NCBI GenBank assembly: GCA_013399305.1
Contig: VXAI01000181.1
Coordinates: forward strand, 1-64,000
Length of the DNA stretch: 64,000 bases
Direction of reading: 5' to 3'
Source: Rostratula benghalensis
Taxonomy: Eukaryota > Chordata > Aves > Charadriiformes > Rostratulidae
Made by a program: the position numbers and the translations under genes. Numbering within the stretch: position 1 is the stretch's first letter; each line of letters begins with the position of its first letter. Positions 24,180 to 36,459 of the stretch are shown here, one piece after another. The notes below the pieces were generated by a model. The model made no database searches and was not told where the DNA came from. It was given only the letters and a program-made list of their open reading frames with translations.

Positions 24180-24214
24180 CATTTTTGTCTCGCTGCATAC
24201 TAGAGACAAAAATG
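24180..24214. repeat. Perfect 12-bp inverted repeat with an 11-base loop
   Basis: CATTTTTGTCTC at 24180-24191 is exactly complementary to GAGACAAAAATG at 24203-24214. Pairing stops outside the arms. It is not part of a recognised repeat. Confidence 0.85.
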
Positions 24215-24877
24215 CTTCACATCAGCTTTACAACCTGACAATTTATTGAAAGCAGGAAAGAGCTCAATTAATAATATTTATGCACAAACATAAATAACTC
24301 ATATTTTTGAAACGGAGGTCAGGTGGCCAAAACAGCAATGACTCTGCCTGATCATCAATTCTGTTCATTACAAGTAAACTTTGAATTTTCATGGGGAAAG
24401 AAGAGAGTTGCAGATCCTGCAAATGCCCAGGGAGGTAAATGCCAGCCTGGAATCCCCTTGAAATGATTTTCCTTTCTTTCTCCTGCCTTGTTGCATGTGA
24501 CCTCCTGTCAAACAACCGCATTATAAACACAGAAGGATTTGCTTTTCCAGCATCACAAACAGGATGATTCCCTCATAATTCTGATTTTTAACACCACTCC
24601 AGGGGGAACTGAAACAGAACTCACAGGTCTCGGTACGTACAAAAAAATAAAGAAAAGGCCCCAAAATTGAATTGTGAATGTTGTGACAAGCTCTAACCCC
24701 CTCCTCCCACTTTCTCAGGAGGGGATCTCGAGAGGGATCTCCCACGGGAATCTCTTGCCCAGAGAGGACCCTGCTTTCAGATGCTCTTTCCAAGCCTCGT
24801 ATTTCTATCCCCTTCCCAGCTTTTAGCCAGCAAACCATATAGAAAACCTGCTGCGATCCCAAACACTGGGAGGACGG

Positions 24878-24936
24878 GGAAGGAGAAGGAGGAGGAGGAG
24901 GAGGAGGAGGAGGAGGAGGAGGAGGAGGAGGAGGAA
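24878..24936. repeat. (GGA)n microsatellite
   Basis: About eighteen GGA units, nearly pure at 24887-24934. It reads as poly-Glu on one strand and poly-Pro on the other, so open frames across it are not evidence of a gene. Confidence 0.95.
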
Positions 24937-24952
24937 GGCCGAGCCCGGTGCC

Positions 24953-24960
24953 TGACGTCA
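24953..24960. promoter_or_regulatory. Perfect CRE palindrome TGACGTCA beside the GGA repeat
   Basis: A full CREB/ATF site 17 bases from the end of the (GGA)n tract, in a locally GC-rich stretch. A CRE-like TGACGTCC follows at about 25614. Motif presence only. Confidence 0.35.
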
Positions 24961-25169
24961 GCCCCGCTGACCCCCTGCCCTGCTCTGTCTCACTCCTGCC
25001 TGGCTCCTCCTCCAACCTCCATCCCTTTTGTCCTGCCCCTCCACTGACATCACTTCATCCCTCTTTTATTTTCATATTTTTTTTTAATCTTCAGGCTGGT
25101 TTTACATCCACTGCCCTCCCTTCCCTGCTGCTTTTATGTACAGCTTCGCTCTGGCTTCAATACGGCCAC

Positions 25170-25170
<1 letters not shown>

Positions 25171-25209
<39 letters not shown>
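25171..25209. repeat. Poly-A tract, 39 bases
   Basis: The longest homopolymer in the window, between GGCCACC and TCACTTTAATG. No AATAAA or gene-like body is apparent immediately upstream, so a retrocopy is not supported. Confidence 0.95.
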
Positions 25210-25212
<3 letters not shown>

Positions 25213-25539
25213 CTTTAATGACCTTTCCAGCACAGTAACTCTGCGTTACAGCACGGCCAGCTCTGCCTTCCTTCAGTTTTACTCAGTGGAGGTCTGATCA
25301 AGCACAAGGTTGTTGAATTTCCACTCAAAGCAATGCTGGGGAAAAAGCCACCCATCCCACCACCCTGCTCTCCCTGGACAACGATTCTCGGCACCAAAAA
25401 ACCCCCCTTTTGGCTGAAAAGCGTGGGTAGGTTTCCCATCCCGCTCTGAATTCTTTGGGGTTTGGTTTTTTTATGGAGCCAGGACGCAGGTGAGAGAGGA
25501 GGGGGTAGATCATCCCTGTGGAAATGAAGAGCAGACATA

Positions 25540-25830
25540 GGGTCCCCGCTCCGCCAAGGACCCTCGCAGGGAAACACGGAGCCGCTTTGGCTCCGGCTCC
25601 GGTTTTCCCGGGATGACGTCCCTGGTGTCATGGTTACCACGAGGCAAGGCTCTCGCCTCTCCTCACCCATCAAAGGGCTCCGAGCCGCCGCCACCTCCCC
25701 CCTGTCCCCTCACCGTCCCCAGGGTGGCCACCAGCATCCAGGCGCCCCCGCAGCAGGGATGCCACCAGGGGTCCCCTCCTTTGAAGGGCATGGGCAGGAA
25801 TCAGCGGTATTTAAGGACAGGGTGTACCGG
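25540..25830. promoter_or_regulatory. GC- and CpG-enriched stretch in the intron
   Basis: CpGs are visibly more frequent here than in neighbouring DNA (for example GGCTCCGGCTCCGG, CCGAGCCGCCGCC), with a CRE-like GATGACGTCC at about 25612 and TATTTAAGG near 25808. It could be an alternative promoter or enhancer, but no PDE4B exon is recognised beside it. Confidence 0.25.
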
Positions 25831-28800
25831 TCCCCAGCCCTCATTTCCTCATTAGATTTTGATGGTCTTTGTGTATTTAAAAAAAACCAAGTTATTTGGT
25901 GCTTGAGAAGGCTCCTCAGCTGGCTCTGAGCTGTCCTTATTATCCTGTCATTTTTTCACAGTCCCTATTTCATGCAAGAAAGAACAAGCAAGCAATATTC
26001 CCAGCTGCGGGGACACTCTCAAAGCTCGAGGCAAGGTCTTTGAACCCTTTTTTTCCCCCTCACGAGGTGTAATTTAAGCCTGTTCTCCATCCTCTTTTTC
26101 CCCGTTTATAAATACAAAGCAACTAATTTTTTCACCCCCTCAAAACATTACCAAGCTTCCTAGCCAAATAACGGGTTTCCAGTACAGATAAGTAAACCTT
26201 AGACAGGCAGGAATCTCATCAGATGGGCTGCATGGTAGGTTTTTTTCTCCCCCCAAATATTTGCTTATGTCTCGGTTCCATTAAATGCAATTTTAAATCT
26301 CCTTTTGAATTTAAGAGAGTATCCCCTTTTCTGCTGCCTGTTGGTCCTCCCTGAGAAGGAGATTACTCCGGTCAATCTTTCTTCTCATTGTGCAATTTTC
26401 TCATTTTTAACATCACCCAACACAGCTGCAATTTCACTATTACCTGCTTTCAACTCAGAACTGAAGAGGAGGTTGGTTTGGGGCAGGTTGGGGTTGGTTT
26501 TTTAGGGGGGAAAAGGTGTTATTTTTGAGTTAGCAACTCCCACCTGCATCGTTCAGGGGAGCAGGCAATAATTAAATTGCAGGATTTCAAACACTTTTCT
26601 TGACATCCCAGTTGCTTTTCCATTCTCCCACTACCATTTTCCCCTCCATCACTATTCTTAAAAATGACGGGCAAGTGACAGCCAGGAAATGTCAGGGCAG
26701 AAAACTGGCAGATCGATGGCAAATGACTTCTGACTGCATCGACTACACCCGGTCCGGCCACCCCCACTCCCCCTCTGACACAGCAGCACCAGAATTAATA
26801 GCAATTAACAGCAATTAATTCCCAAGTCAGTCTGAAAAGGGCAAAAACCCACGCCCGTTTGTTTTCTGCTGGTTTTTCACTCCCCCCACAACTTTATTTG
26901 TGGGGTTTTGTTTGGTGGGGTGTTTTTTTTTTTCCAATCAATCAGCTGGAAGCCTGGCAATTGTGAGTGTTCAAAGATGCTCCTTCTTTGGCACCAGAGC
27001 CCGAAGGTAAAGAGCCCAAAGTAAAAAATAAACAGAACACCTCAAATTCTCTTAAAATCTGCTTGTATTGCAAAGTTTCAGCCAGCCAACAGAATTTGAC
27101 ATACTTGAAGTACATCAAGGGATCCTTCTGAGTCCCACCTGCAAATATCACTAATGAAATACATGGGTATATTTACTTGACTTGAAAGTTTCCAAGATTT
27201 TAATTTTTTAATGATGAATTTATTTTTTTTTTTTGCTTTCTCTATTTCCGCTTTTATTTTCTTTATCATCAATGCAGTGTAGGCATTGAGGAAGGTAAGA
27301 CTGTCTACTGAAAGAAACCCCTCAAAATTCAAATTAATCGAAGATAAAACACCCTCCACTTTGCTACAGGACCCACATTCCTCACTCTAAACCTTAATAT
27401 TTGCTAAAAAAGTATATTTTAAGATTCCAGCAGAATCGGATCTCTACACAAGGCAAATCACTGCCAGAAATCGATGCTGTCAGACTTTAGCTCGGTAAGA
27501 GAAGGTACAATCTACTGATTTGTGATGATTAAAGAGGAGTAACTCCTGCTGCTTTCAGTGTTTGAATAACTTCTGGCATTTCACAAAGCAACTTGAGAGT
27601 CCAGGCACGCAAACCCTTCAAACTGCAAGGCAGAATGGAAATTTCCACCTGCAGAAAGACTTTTAAAAAGAAAATAATTACTTTATTGGTAGGCACTTCT
27701 TTTCTTTTATTGGCCTCTGCCAATTCTAGTCCCCCAAGGAGCAGGATGGGGTTTTTTTCCCCTGTATTGCACTACCCACCTTGGAACAACTCCACAGATA
27801 ATTCAGCATTTATTTCTTACCTAATTTGCTAATTAACAGTACCTGGGTGCTGGCGCCTCATTTATTGTGTATAAAACCACAGAACAGGCACAGGAATCTA
27901 AATTTTTAGCATGCCCCTCCCTGTTTATTTGACCCTATATCAACCTCTTTCTTATTTTAGCCAAGTTTCAGCATTTTTCCCTTGGAACTTCTCACCCAAG
28001 TTTCGCTGCCCCAAAGTACCTGGGACTTCACCAGTTTATTTGCAGGCACAGGTTTCACCACGTCCCACCTCTGCTGGGATCCTGGTTTCCACCTTCTCTC
28101 TGCACAGCCACACCACCAGCCTTAATTTCTTCCTCAGGACACGTAAAATTGAAAAGCTATTCAAGCTTTCATTGAAATGTCTCACCAAACTATCCTGAAG
28201 CCCCAGGGAGGTGAAAAGCAAAGGAAGAATACTAGTGCAATTTAAATACCAAACAGGCACAAAATGTATGTATTTAAAGGTCAAAACTCCCAATGCTGTC
28301 CCTTCTAAAGCACTGCAAATACCACTAAAACCCCCTTTTTGTGTGTATGTGGGTTTAGGTGTCTTAAGCCTTCTCCCTGTGCCCGTGGTAAGAGTTATTG
28401 CTTAATGAACAAGGGGACTTCCAGGAATTGCTCCCAACAGAGAATCCACTTCAGCGAAAGGGAAGAAATCGTAATTACTTCTCCAAAACAAATAAATTCC
28501 CTGAATAAGTTCTCATTATTGCAGACCCAGAGAAATATGCAATCATTTGCTATTGTTCTTGATTTGTTTGCATTAAACTTGACTACATACGCAGACGACG
28601 GGACCCTGGCAGTCTGAAAATTAGGTAATTTGTTTAGAAATAAGGATCTTGATTCACAACCAGCAAAGACATAAGGACAGAGCAGAGCAGAAAGGGTTCC
28701 CATCACTGGGACGGCAATTTGATGGCCCTCAAACACTCTTTGAGGCACAGCAGAATCTCCCAGGAACAGGGCAGGTTTCACTCCATTCATAAATTCATTG

Positions 28801-28931
28801 GGTCATCTCAGCATCAACGTGAAATAAGAAGATGAATTGTACCAAAGTACTACCCACCGCACAGGAGACAGATGATCTGATGCTCCTTAGTCTGTTCCCT
28901 GAGCTCATAACGACACAAGGAGACACCTTTC

Positions 28932-29088
28932 ATAGAATCACAGAACATTTTGGGTGGGAAAGGACCTTAAAGCCCACCCAGTGCCACCCCCTGCCACTCC
29001 CTGGGCAGGGACACCTCCCACCAGCCCAGGTGGCTCCAAGCCCCCTCCAACCTGGCCTTGAACCCCTCCAGGGATGGGGCAGCCACAA
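28932..29088 (-). repeat. CR1 LINE fragment, 3' end
   Basis: ATAGAATCACAGAACATTTT, AAAGCCCACCCAGTGCC, GGGCAGGGACACCTCCCACC and CCAGGGATGGGGCAGCCACA. The 5' end is truncated. It faces a sense CR1 tail at 29386. Confidence 0.93.
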
Positions 29089-29385
29089 AGTTAATTAAGA
29101 GCCCACTCATTGAAGACTCTTTGCCAAAGGTAAGCCCCCCCATCACGGCAACCCCTTTCTTCAGGCAGCCCTTTAATGGGAGGTCCATCCAAAAATACAC
29201 TACATCCTTACAATTCTCCATAGCAGAAATGGCACTTAGAGGTTTGTAAGAAGAGATGCTGACAGCTAAAAGACATAACCTTTATTTGAATTCTTGAAAA
29301 CGTAAGGCAATTTTCACAACATATTTAATCAATAATGTATATATATATTTTAAAAAATTTCTTAGTGAAAATTGTATGATTTGAG

Positions 29386-29487
29386 CATCCTGGTCTGGTG
29401 GGAGGTGGCCCTGCCCAGGGCAGTGGGGTTGGGACTCGATGATTTTTAAGGTCCCTTCCAACCCAAACCATTCTATGATCCTATCAT
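29386..29487 (+). repeat. CR1 3'-terminal fragment
   Basis: TGGTCTGGTGGGAGGTGGCC, then GATTTTTAAGGTCCCTTCC and AACCATTCTATGATCCTATC. About 100 bases, inverted relative to the copy at 28932 with about 300 bases between. Confidence 0.92.
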
Positions 29488-30103
29488 AGAACAAAGCCCT
29501 AGGTGAGGGAACACAGAGCACGCCACATGAAGCAAAGCAGCTGTAAACCTAAGAGTAAGTGACAGAAAATAGTGTTGATAATGAAATATGTAGAACACAA
29601 GCGTCACTGATACAAAAGAAGGCCAGCTTGAGTTGCCTTCGCAGTGCAAGTCCTACTAAATTAAAAATAAAACACTCAAGAACCACACTGCTGAGGTTGG
29701 TACCCAAGTGGTTACATCCATCCTGGCTGCCAACTGCCACACACGATGCATTGTAAGCAAAATAAAAGCTTATTAAGGATGTAATGTCCTGTATTTCAAA
29801 CCCTAGGTGGGTATATCCCAACCTGTCCAGAACAGCTGGCATCAGAGTAAGGGATTATCTGCAAAATTATGATTAACCCTGTAGAAAGCTAACATACAGA
29901 GCTGCCTTTTAGCCTGTGCTTTAAGACAGGAAGGGACACCCAAAAATTAGATTAACGATACCAAGATTTATACTTTAGCTGGGAAAAAAAAGCTACGAAA
30001 TTAAATCCTGCCCATGAAAATCCTGGTGGGCTTTGACATCAGCAGGCTGGGCTGAGAGCCCCAGCCAACCCCGACGTTCTCTGCAATCACAGCAAGGGGG
30101 GGG

Positions 30104-30123
30104 AAAAAAAAAAAAAAAAAAAA
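30104..30123. repeat. Poly-A tract after a G run
   Basis: Eight Gs followed by twenty As: a simple purine tract. Confidence 0.95.
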
Positions 30124-30999
30124 GAATGATGAAACAAATAAATAAAGAATGTTTTGGCATGGATGGGAAACACAATAACACAATATAAATGCGCATTATT
30201 CAGCTTCTCAATGAGATTAGAGAGAAACTGCCACCGCGCTCTTAACAGTAGTTTCATCTCTGCAGTCAGAGGCAAATGAAATCTGGGGCTGGAGGCAGTG
30301 ACTGAAATCAGTCACCAAAAACAGAAACAGGGGAAAATTCCCAGGGGAGAATTCTACCACTCACCAGCTGCTCAACCCATCTAAGAATGAGCACTTAATT
30401 ATTGAGGTTTCGCAGGACACCATTTAAATAATGTAAATAAGGCCATTTCCTTCTCACCAAAGTGCTGGACAAGGGAGAGTTACAGGGGATTTTTTTGTTT
30501 AGAAAGAAATTCATGCCTATTGCATAAACAACTTGGTTGTGACTTGAGAGGGCAAGGAGAGGGCAGATTCCCTCTGTGAGGGGTTTTAATTTGGTTTCTA
30601 ATCGTGGCACATGCTACACTCTTCGTTAACGATGGCACCCCTTCCCTGCCTCCCCGCCCCGTGGCTCTGCCTCCTCTCTCTGCGCCTTCCCCAGCGGCGT
30701 ACACCCAGACACACCACACACATTTCAACCTGCAGAGGCTTCCACCCACTCCTCCTCACTTCACAGGGGGCAGCGACAGCATCAGCCACAAAACCCGGGC
30801 TCCAATCTCTCCCTGGTCCCTTGATTAACTGCCATAGTACCCAGGTGGGTTTGTAGCCGGCGATTTCAGCTTGTTTTCCTTTCGGCTCTTATTCCCGAGG
30901 TGAGGACATAAAGGCAATCCACAACACTGGTCTCCACATTATATCATGCAAAAAAAACCCCACCACCCTTCAAAGGGAACTCAAGCCCCCTTTCACGGG

Positions 31000-31110
31000 G
31001 CTTTGAGCAACCTGGTGTGGTGGGAGGTGTCGCTGCCCAGGGCAGGGGGGTTGGAACTTGAGGATCTTTAAGGACCCTTCCAACCCAAACCATTCCATGA
31101 GTCTGTGATT
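31000..31110 (+). repeat. CR1 3'-terminal fragment
   Basis: GCTTTGAGCAACCTGGTGTG, GGGAGGTGTCGCTGCCCAGG, GATCTTTAAGGACCCTTCC, then CCATTCCATGAGTCTGTGAT. Confidence 0.92.
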
Positions 31111-33743
31111 CCAAGTTCATTGTAAAAAAGGAGGAAGAAATAGGGCTGGTGGACAACACTGTGCAAGGCACAGGGACACTCCCTGACCCCACAGTGCCGT
31201 GGTTTCCACCACTCCTGCTCGAAGCAGAAGATAAAGGTGTCTCCTGCTGGAAGGGACCGTGACCAACACCCAACAAATGGTGTCACCAGGTGTATGGCCA
31301 CATTCCTGCTCTTGGCCATGCTGGAAGCTCCTGTTCTGATTTCAATCCGGGGCAGTCTTGAGGGCCACAAGCTAGAGCTTTTCAGGTGAAACTCAACTGG
31401 AAGGTGCACCTCACATCCACAAAGGGCTCTCTAGACCCAATGGGCACTCAGCTCATGGAACCAGCCCAAAGTGAAACCTTGAGGACAAATCTCTGCTGGC
31501 ACTGGTTCCTCACTACTGTTCTCCTCTCTGGATTTGCACTTATTGAGCCTCCTATTACCATTATTTGCTAAAATGGACAAAACTTGGCTATCCCAATAGC
31601 AACCCTTCCTACAGCCATCATGACAGCAGACCTTAAAGACCAGACTAAGTCAGCCTCTGTAGCTCTGTCTGTGGCAGAAGAACAACATTTATTTTTTTTT
31701 TTTCCCTCATGGAAAACCTAGAAAGCTGGTAACAGCCTCACTACTGTTAATCCACAGCAGATGTTGCACTGTCTTGTTCAAGAATGCCTTGTTTTTTTCC
31801 CCCCTCTCAAATTAAGGATCTACATTTAAAAAAAATACTTCACAGATCAACTCCTACCTCTGGAGAGACGACTTTGGTCTCATCAGGGAGAGGGGACACA
31901 CACTGTGAAGTGTCTGCTCATGGAATCTAGTTTTTCCAACAACACAGATGATAAATATTTGGAGATGGGAGGCAGGGGATGTCACAGCTGCACCTCTATG
32001 TAAAAAGAGGAAAAAAAAAACCCAAGCAAATAAGGAGAGCCCACTGAAGGGACCTGGAGGGCATGAGATCAGCATGGTGTGCCCTGTGGCTCAATAAGTG
32101 AGCCCCAGGAATGGTCACACAGAGGATGGATGGGTTATCCTGGTGACATCCCCAACACGTTTAACAGCACCACACTCTGACTGTAGGGGAGATTAAAACG
32201 GGGATAAAAAGGACTAAAAGGACCTGTGCTGCCTTATCCACTCCAGTCCTCAACCTTTCCAGCAAGGTCTGGTTTCTCTTGTTTTTATACAGTAGAATGA
32301 GATTTGTACTCACCTACAGCTGCCTAAAAAAGAGACTTAAGTAGATAAATGAGTAATATTTTTAAGGTACATGTTCTTTGATGTTCCTTCCTGTTATTTT
32401 ACATTTTACATTATCACAGAAGTTCTCTCTCAGTGCTGTCACCAAAGCTCCCTTGAATATCTACCACACCTCTTCCGTGGGCACAAAGTTGTCCCTGTGA
32501 GGGATTTCAAGAAGTCATCTGGTCTCTCCCCACAGTCAACAGCAGGTCTAACTAAATGCAAAACTTTCTAGCCTCACCCAGCAAATGTTTCAGAACTCAC
32601 AGCCTGCCCAGGCAATGAAGTTCAGTTCTTCATCATCCTCCCACCAGAGTTCTTCAAATGCCAACAGCCCCAGCAGATCCTTTGCCGCGGGACTTGCTCA
32701 TTATTTCTTGCCCTACCTGCAGCGGACACGGGAAGAAGTTTCCTTCTCCTGAAAGTTTTCATACACCTAAAAGAAAGTAATTGCCTCAAGAGTAGGGAAT
32801 ACCAGTTTTTAAATCTTTCCTGATAGCCAATGTTTGCTATTTCTGCCACTAATACCAAGCACGGTGTTCAAAGCCTGAAAAAAGCCTCAGTCATGGCTTG
32901 ACTTTCCATCTGACAGCATCGCTTGTAGCCACCTCCAGAGCGCTAGGCTGAGTACATGAAACACAACTCTGCTTTCTTGCTGTCCTAGATACAGATTAAA
33001 AACAACCACAAAAGCCAGCACCTCCCCGACGAACACCTTCCCAGACTCTCTCACAGAAAAATTCTGCAACGCCTCACGAAAGCAAGAGGTGAGAACACAA
33101 GCCATTTGCCACGAGGCTGTTTCCTCGGGCTTCTCTAAGGTTGTATTTGCTTTTCTGGACGTAGAGGTTACAAGCAAAAATACTGCTCCGGCAGCCAGAC
33201 AGAGGTATGCATTGCAAGAACAAGAAAACTTTTATTGTAAGAGATTACAATGTGCAAACCAATATGATTCCAGTGCTGGAGGGGAAAGCATCCATCCACC
33301 CTGTTGGCCCAATATCAATAACTCAACACGAAAGCAGCTCAGGCTTTTCAGCAGAAGTATCCTTCAAGCGTGATGTCTGCACACAGACCTGACACGCAGA
33401 TCATAACCATGAAATGGGCTAAAAACACTCAAAAATTAATCTAACAATTACAGCTGAGAAGATGCGTACGGATTAATGAATTACAAGTGGTGTCAGGCAT
33501 ATTTTCCCAAGGAAACAGGCTCCAACACGAGTACGTGCTATTGTGATTGCTTATGCCGTGGTGCTGAAATTCCTACAAGAAAGCAGCTGTGAATCATCTG
33601 AACAGTCACGCTTCTCCAAGGGGAAAAAAAAAAAAATTCCACCATGAATACTTTTAGATTTTAAAAAAAATAAAAAATAAACCAATCTCTCCCGACTCTC
33701 CGCTCCCTGAACGCCCGATGGCTTTGGGGTGGGCTCATCAGGA
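31111..33743. other. Unique sequence, nothing recognised
   Basis: No CR1 copy. Short T and A runs occur near 31689 and 32010. Open frames are not family-like. Confidence 0.55.
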
Positions 33744-34054
33744 TCTGGTAAGAGATGGGGAGGGACTCGTGATGAGAGAGAGGAGCCCCAGGATGAGGGG
33801 GAAGGGTTTGACCCTGAAAGAGGAGCTGAGATGGGGGGAAGAACTTCTTGAGTGTGAGGGTGGTGAGAGCCTGGCCCAGGTTGCCCAGAGAAGCTGTGGC
33901 TGCCCCATCCCTGGAGGGGTTCAAGGCCAGGTTGGAGGGGGCTTGGAGCCACCTGGGCTGGTGGGAGGTGTCCCTGCCCAGGGGATGGCAGGGGGTGAGA
34001 CTCAATGATCTTTAAGGTCTCCTTCAACCCAAACCATTCTATGATTCCCTTCCT
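33744..34054 (+). repeat. CR1 LINE fragment, 3' end
   Basis: Sense CR1: GGTGGTGAGAGCCTGGCCCA, GTTGCCCAGAGAAGCTGTGG, GGGAGGTGTCCCTGCCCAGG and GATCTTTAAGGTCTCCTTC, ending in ACCATTCTATGATTCC. The open frames on either strand here are CR1 translation products, not genes. Confidence 0.94.
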
Positions 34055-35307
34055 TCCTTGGCTGGAGGAGGTGACACTAGGTTGTCCAGACAATCATCTT
34101 CTCCCAGCAGAGACAGCCACTAGTTCTGCACCAAGATGAGTCTTTCCACATCCACGACATCTTATATCCCAGGGCAGCCATGAAAAACAGCAACGGGACG
34201 GTCCCTCCATCAAGAAGAGGAAATCCTCTGTATTGGGTATCAGTAATCAGCCAGGAAAAGGGAAGAAGTCTCCAATGAACTGTACTTGCATCCTCTCCCT
34301 CTCTTTCCTCATCCTGTACAGAGAACTGACTTACACCACAGCCTGGTGGAAACTGCTAATTGGGGTTATGTCAAAGTGAGCTTCCACCAAGTGTTTTTTC
34401 CGTGGCTTTGACTGGAGGTCAACAAACAAGTTACACTTGATTCCCAGAAACCCTGACCACAACCTTCACTAAACCAAGCCCTACAGACACAAATAAGGTG
34501 TATCTACAACGTGTATTCATTCCTTTAGAGAAAAACGGCTAAAATTCAGAAAAGAATTTCTGGGATGACTGTGAAACTCCAAAAGAAAAAACATAAAATG
34601 AAGTACATCAGGAAAAGTGCACGTTACCTCTCAGGCTGTGTTATGTTAAATGCAAACCAAGAGACACCAAAAACAACCCCAGCAAAACAAGGCATCAATT
34701 TGGCTAATTTGTGTTGGAAGGAGAACCAAGAATTGTGGTTTATGGTACAGCCTTCTATTTATTTTTTTTTCAAGCTTTTAACAGAGATCATCAACTGCCC
34801 ACAGTCATACAGCAACACAAATTTTGGGCTGGCCAAATTTCCCATTCTTATTTCAATGAAAAAACTGAAGTAATTTTCACTTTTAGTGCATCTGGACACT
34901 CCATTGATTTTTTTTCAGCCCTTTAAAGTTAATGCAGTAATTAAGGACTGCTTATACTGAAAAGGAAATTGTTTTCCAAAACTCATAAAACTCAGCTCTC
35001 CCAAAAACCCAGTGGTGCTCTGTCAGGGACTGTGGTTTGAACCGTGGGTTTTTTTATACACAGATATTTTGAAAATGGAGAAACAACGCATACACACCAC
35101 ACTGCTTAATGGCACGATCCACAGGACAATAGATAGCTCATTAAGGGGAAAAAAGACCAATTAAAAATAGTAGATGAACCTAAAAAGTAATTGGTGTAAC
35201 TACTGGACTCTCACTAATACTGCTTCAATCACAGCATGGTGCCCTGCAATACTAGGCTGCCATAAAAAAAGGGAAAAAAACCTAAACCCACAACCAAAAC
35301 CTGGGAT
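34055..35307. other. Unique AT-rich sequence, nothing recognised
   Basis: No repeat or coding signal is recognised between two CR1 copies. Confidence 0.55.
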
Positions 35308-35889
35308 GAATCCCAGAATGCTATGGGGTTGGAAGGGACCTCTGGAGATCATCTCCTCCAACCCCTGCCACAGCAGGTCCCACAGGACCAGGTCCAGGAG
35401 GGGTTTGAATGTCTCCAGAGAAGGAGACTCCACCACCTCTCTGGGCAGCCTCTGCAAGGGCTCTGCCACCCTCACAGCAGAGAAGTTCCTCCTCATGTTG
35501 AGATGGAACTTCTTATGTTCCAGTTTGTGCTCATTCCCTCTTGTCCTGTCACTGGGCACCACTGAGAAAAGCCTGGCCCCATCCTCCTGACACCCCCAAT
35601 TTTCAGTATTTCTAGGTGTTGATCAGATCCCCTCTCAGTCTTCTTGTCTCCAGACTAAACAAACCCAGGTCCCTCAGCCTTTCCTCATCACAGAGATGCT
35701 TCAGGCCCCTCATCATCTTTGTTGTTCTCTGCTGTGCCCTCTCCAGCAGTTCCCTGTTCTTCTGGAACTGGGCAGCCCAGAACTAGACCCAGATGCCATT
35801 TGTCTTCTTGGCCACAAGGGCCCATTGCTGGCCCATGGGCATCCTGTTGTCCACCAGGACTCCCAGGTCATTGTCCTCAGAGCTGCTTG
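35308..35889 (-). repeat. CR1 LINE, 3' part with an internal deletion of about 90 bases
   Basis: Antisense CR1 of the 18275 subfamily, from CCCAGAATGCTATGGGG to GGACTCCCAGGTCATTG and CTCAGAGCTGC. Compared with the copy at 18275, about 90 bases of the ORF2 remnant are missing at about 35788, between GAACTAGACCCA and GATGCCATTTGTC. The break lies at a CCCA match, which looks like a microhomology deletion. Confidence 0.93.
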
Positions 35890-36459
35890 GTGGAAATTCT
35901 AATTCAGCTTTAAAAAAAAAAAAATAATAGTAAAAAATATTTAATCTCTTCTCATGGCTCTGATTTGTACTTTGGGATAATCTCTTGGCGCAGCCAAATG
36001 AAACCTTCAGCACAGGAGAAGGGAATGGAAGAGGAGACAACGTGTGGTGCTCAGGTTCTCCTCAGAGGATGGTTTCCTGCTCCCCAAAGAGCCTCCCCAT
36101 AACTGAGCTTACTGAGCCCCCGGCGTAAACACTGCTGGAAAGAGCACATGGTGTACTGGGAACAGCAGAGACTTCAGTCCTGGAAATGACATGACAGATC
36201 TGGAGCGATGACGTAGGAAGTGGTGGAAAACTGGTCAACAGTGAAGCACCTCGTGAAACATTAGTGTTCTCACCGAGGAAGGATTGAGGCTGAGCAGGCA
36301 GAAATTACATTTCCATGTGTAGGTGGCAACATATGGGAATTGTCAAAACACATGCTCCTGCAGATGCATATGTCCCAGAGCATCACACGTTCTGGGACTC
36401 ACCCTGGCTACAGGAGAACTTGTATATTAATTACTTAAAAATGGTGTTGCAGGAGAGAA

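Larger units (their letters stand above)
21174..28931. other. CR1-poor intronic sequence
   Basis: About 7.7 kb with only one 58-base CR1 tail (22837). It holds the TCC and GGA repeats, two CREs, the 12-bp hairpin, the coding-like tract at 23.3-23.8 kb, the 39-base A run and the CpG-enriched stretch at 25.5-25.8 kb, each listed separately. The remainder is AT-rich and unrecognised. Confidence 0.55.

Noticed and set aside
24521..25047. Poly-Pro / poly-Glu open frames
   Set aside because: They result from translating the (GGA)n microsatellite.
25171..25209. Poly-A tail of a processed pseudogene
   Set aside because: No polyadenylation signal, no coding-like body upstream and no target-site duplication were found.
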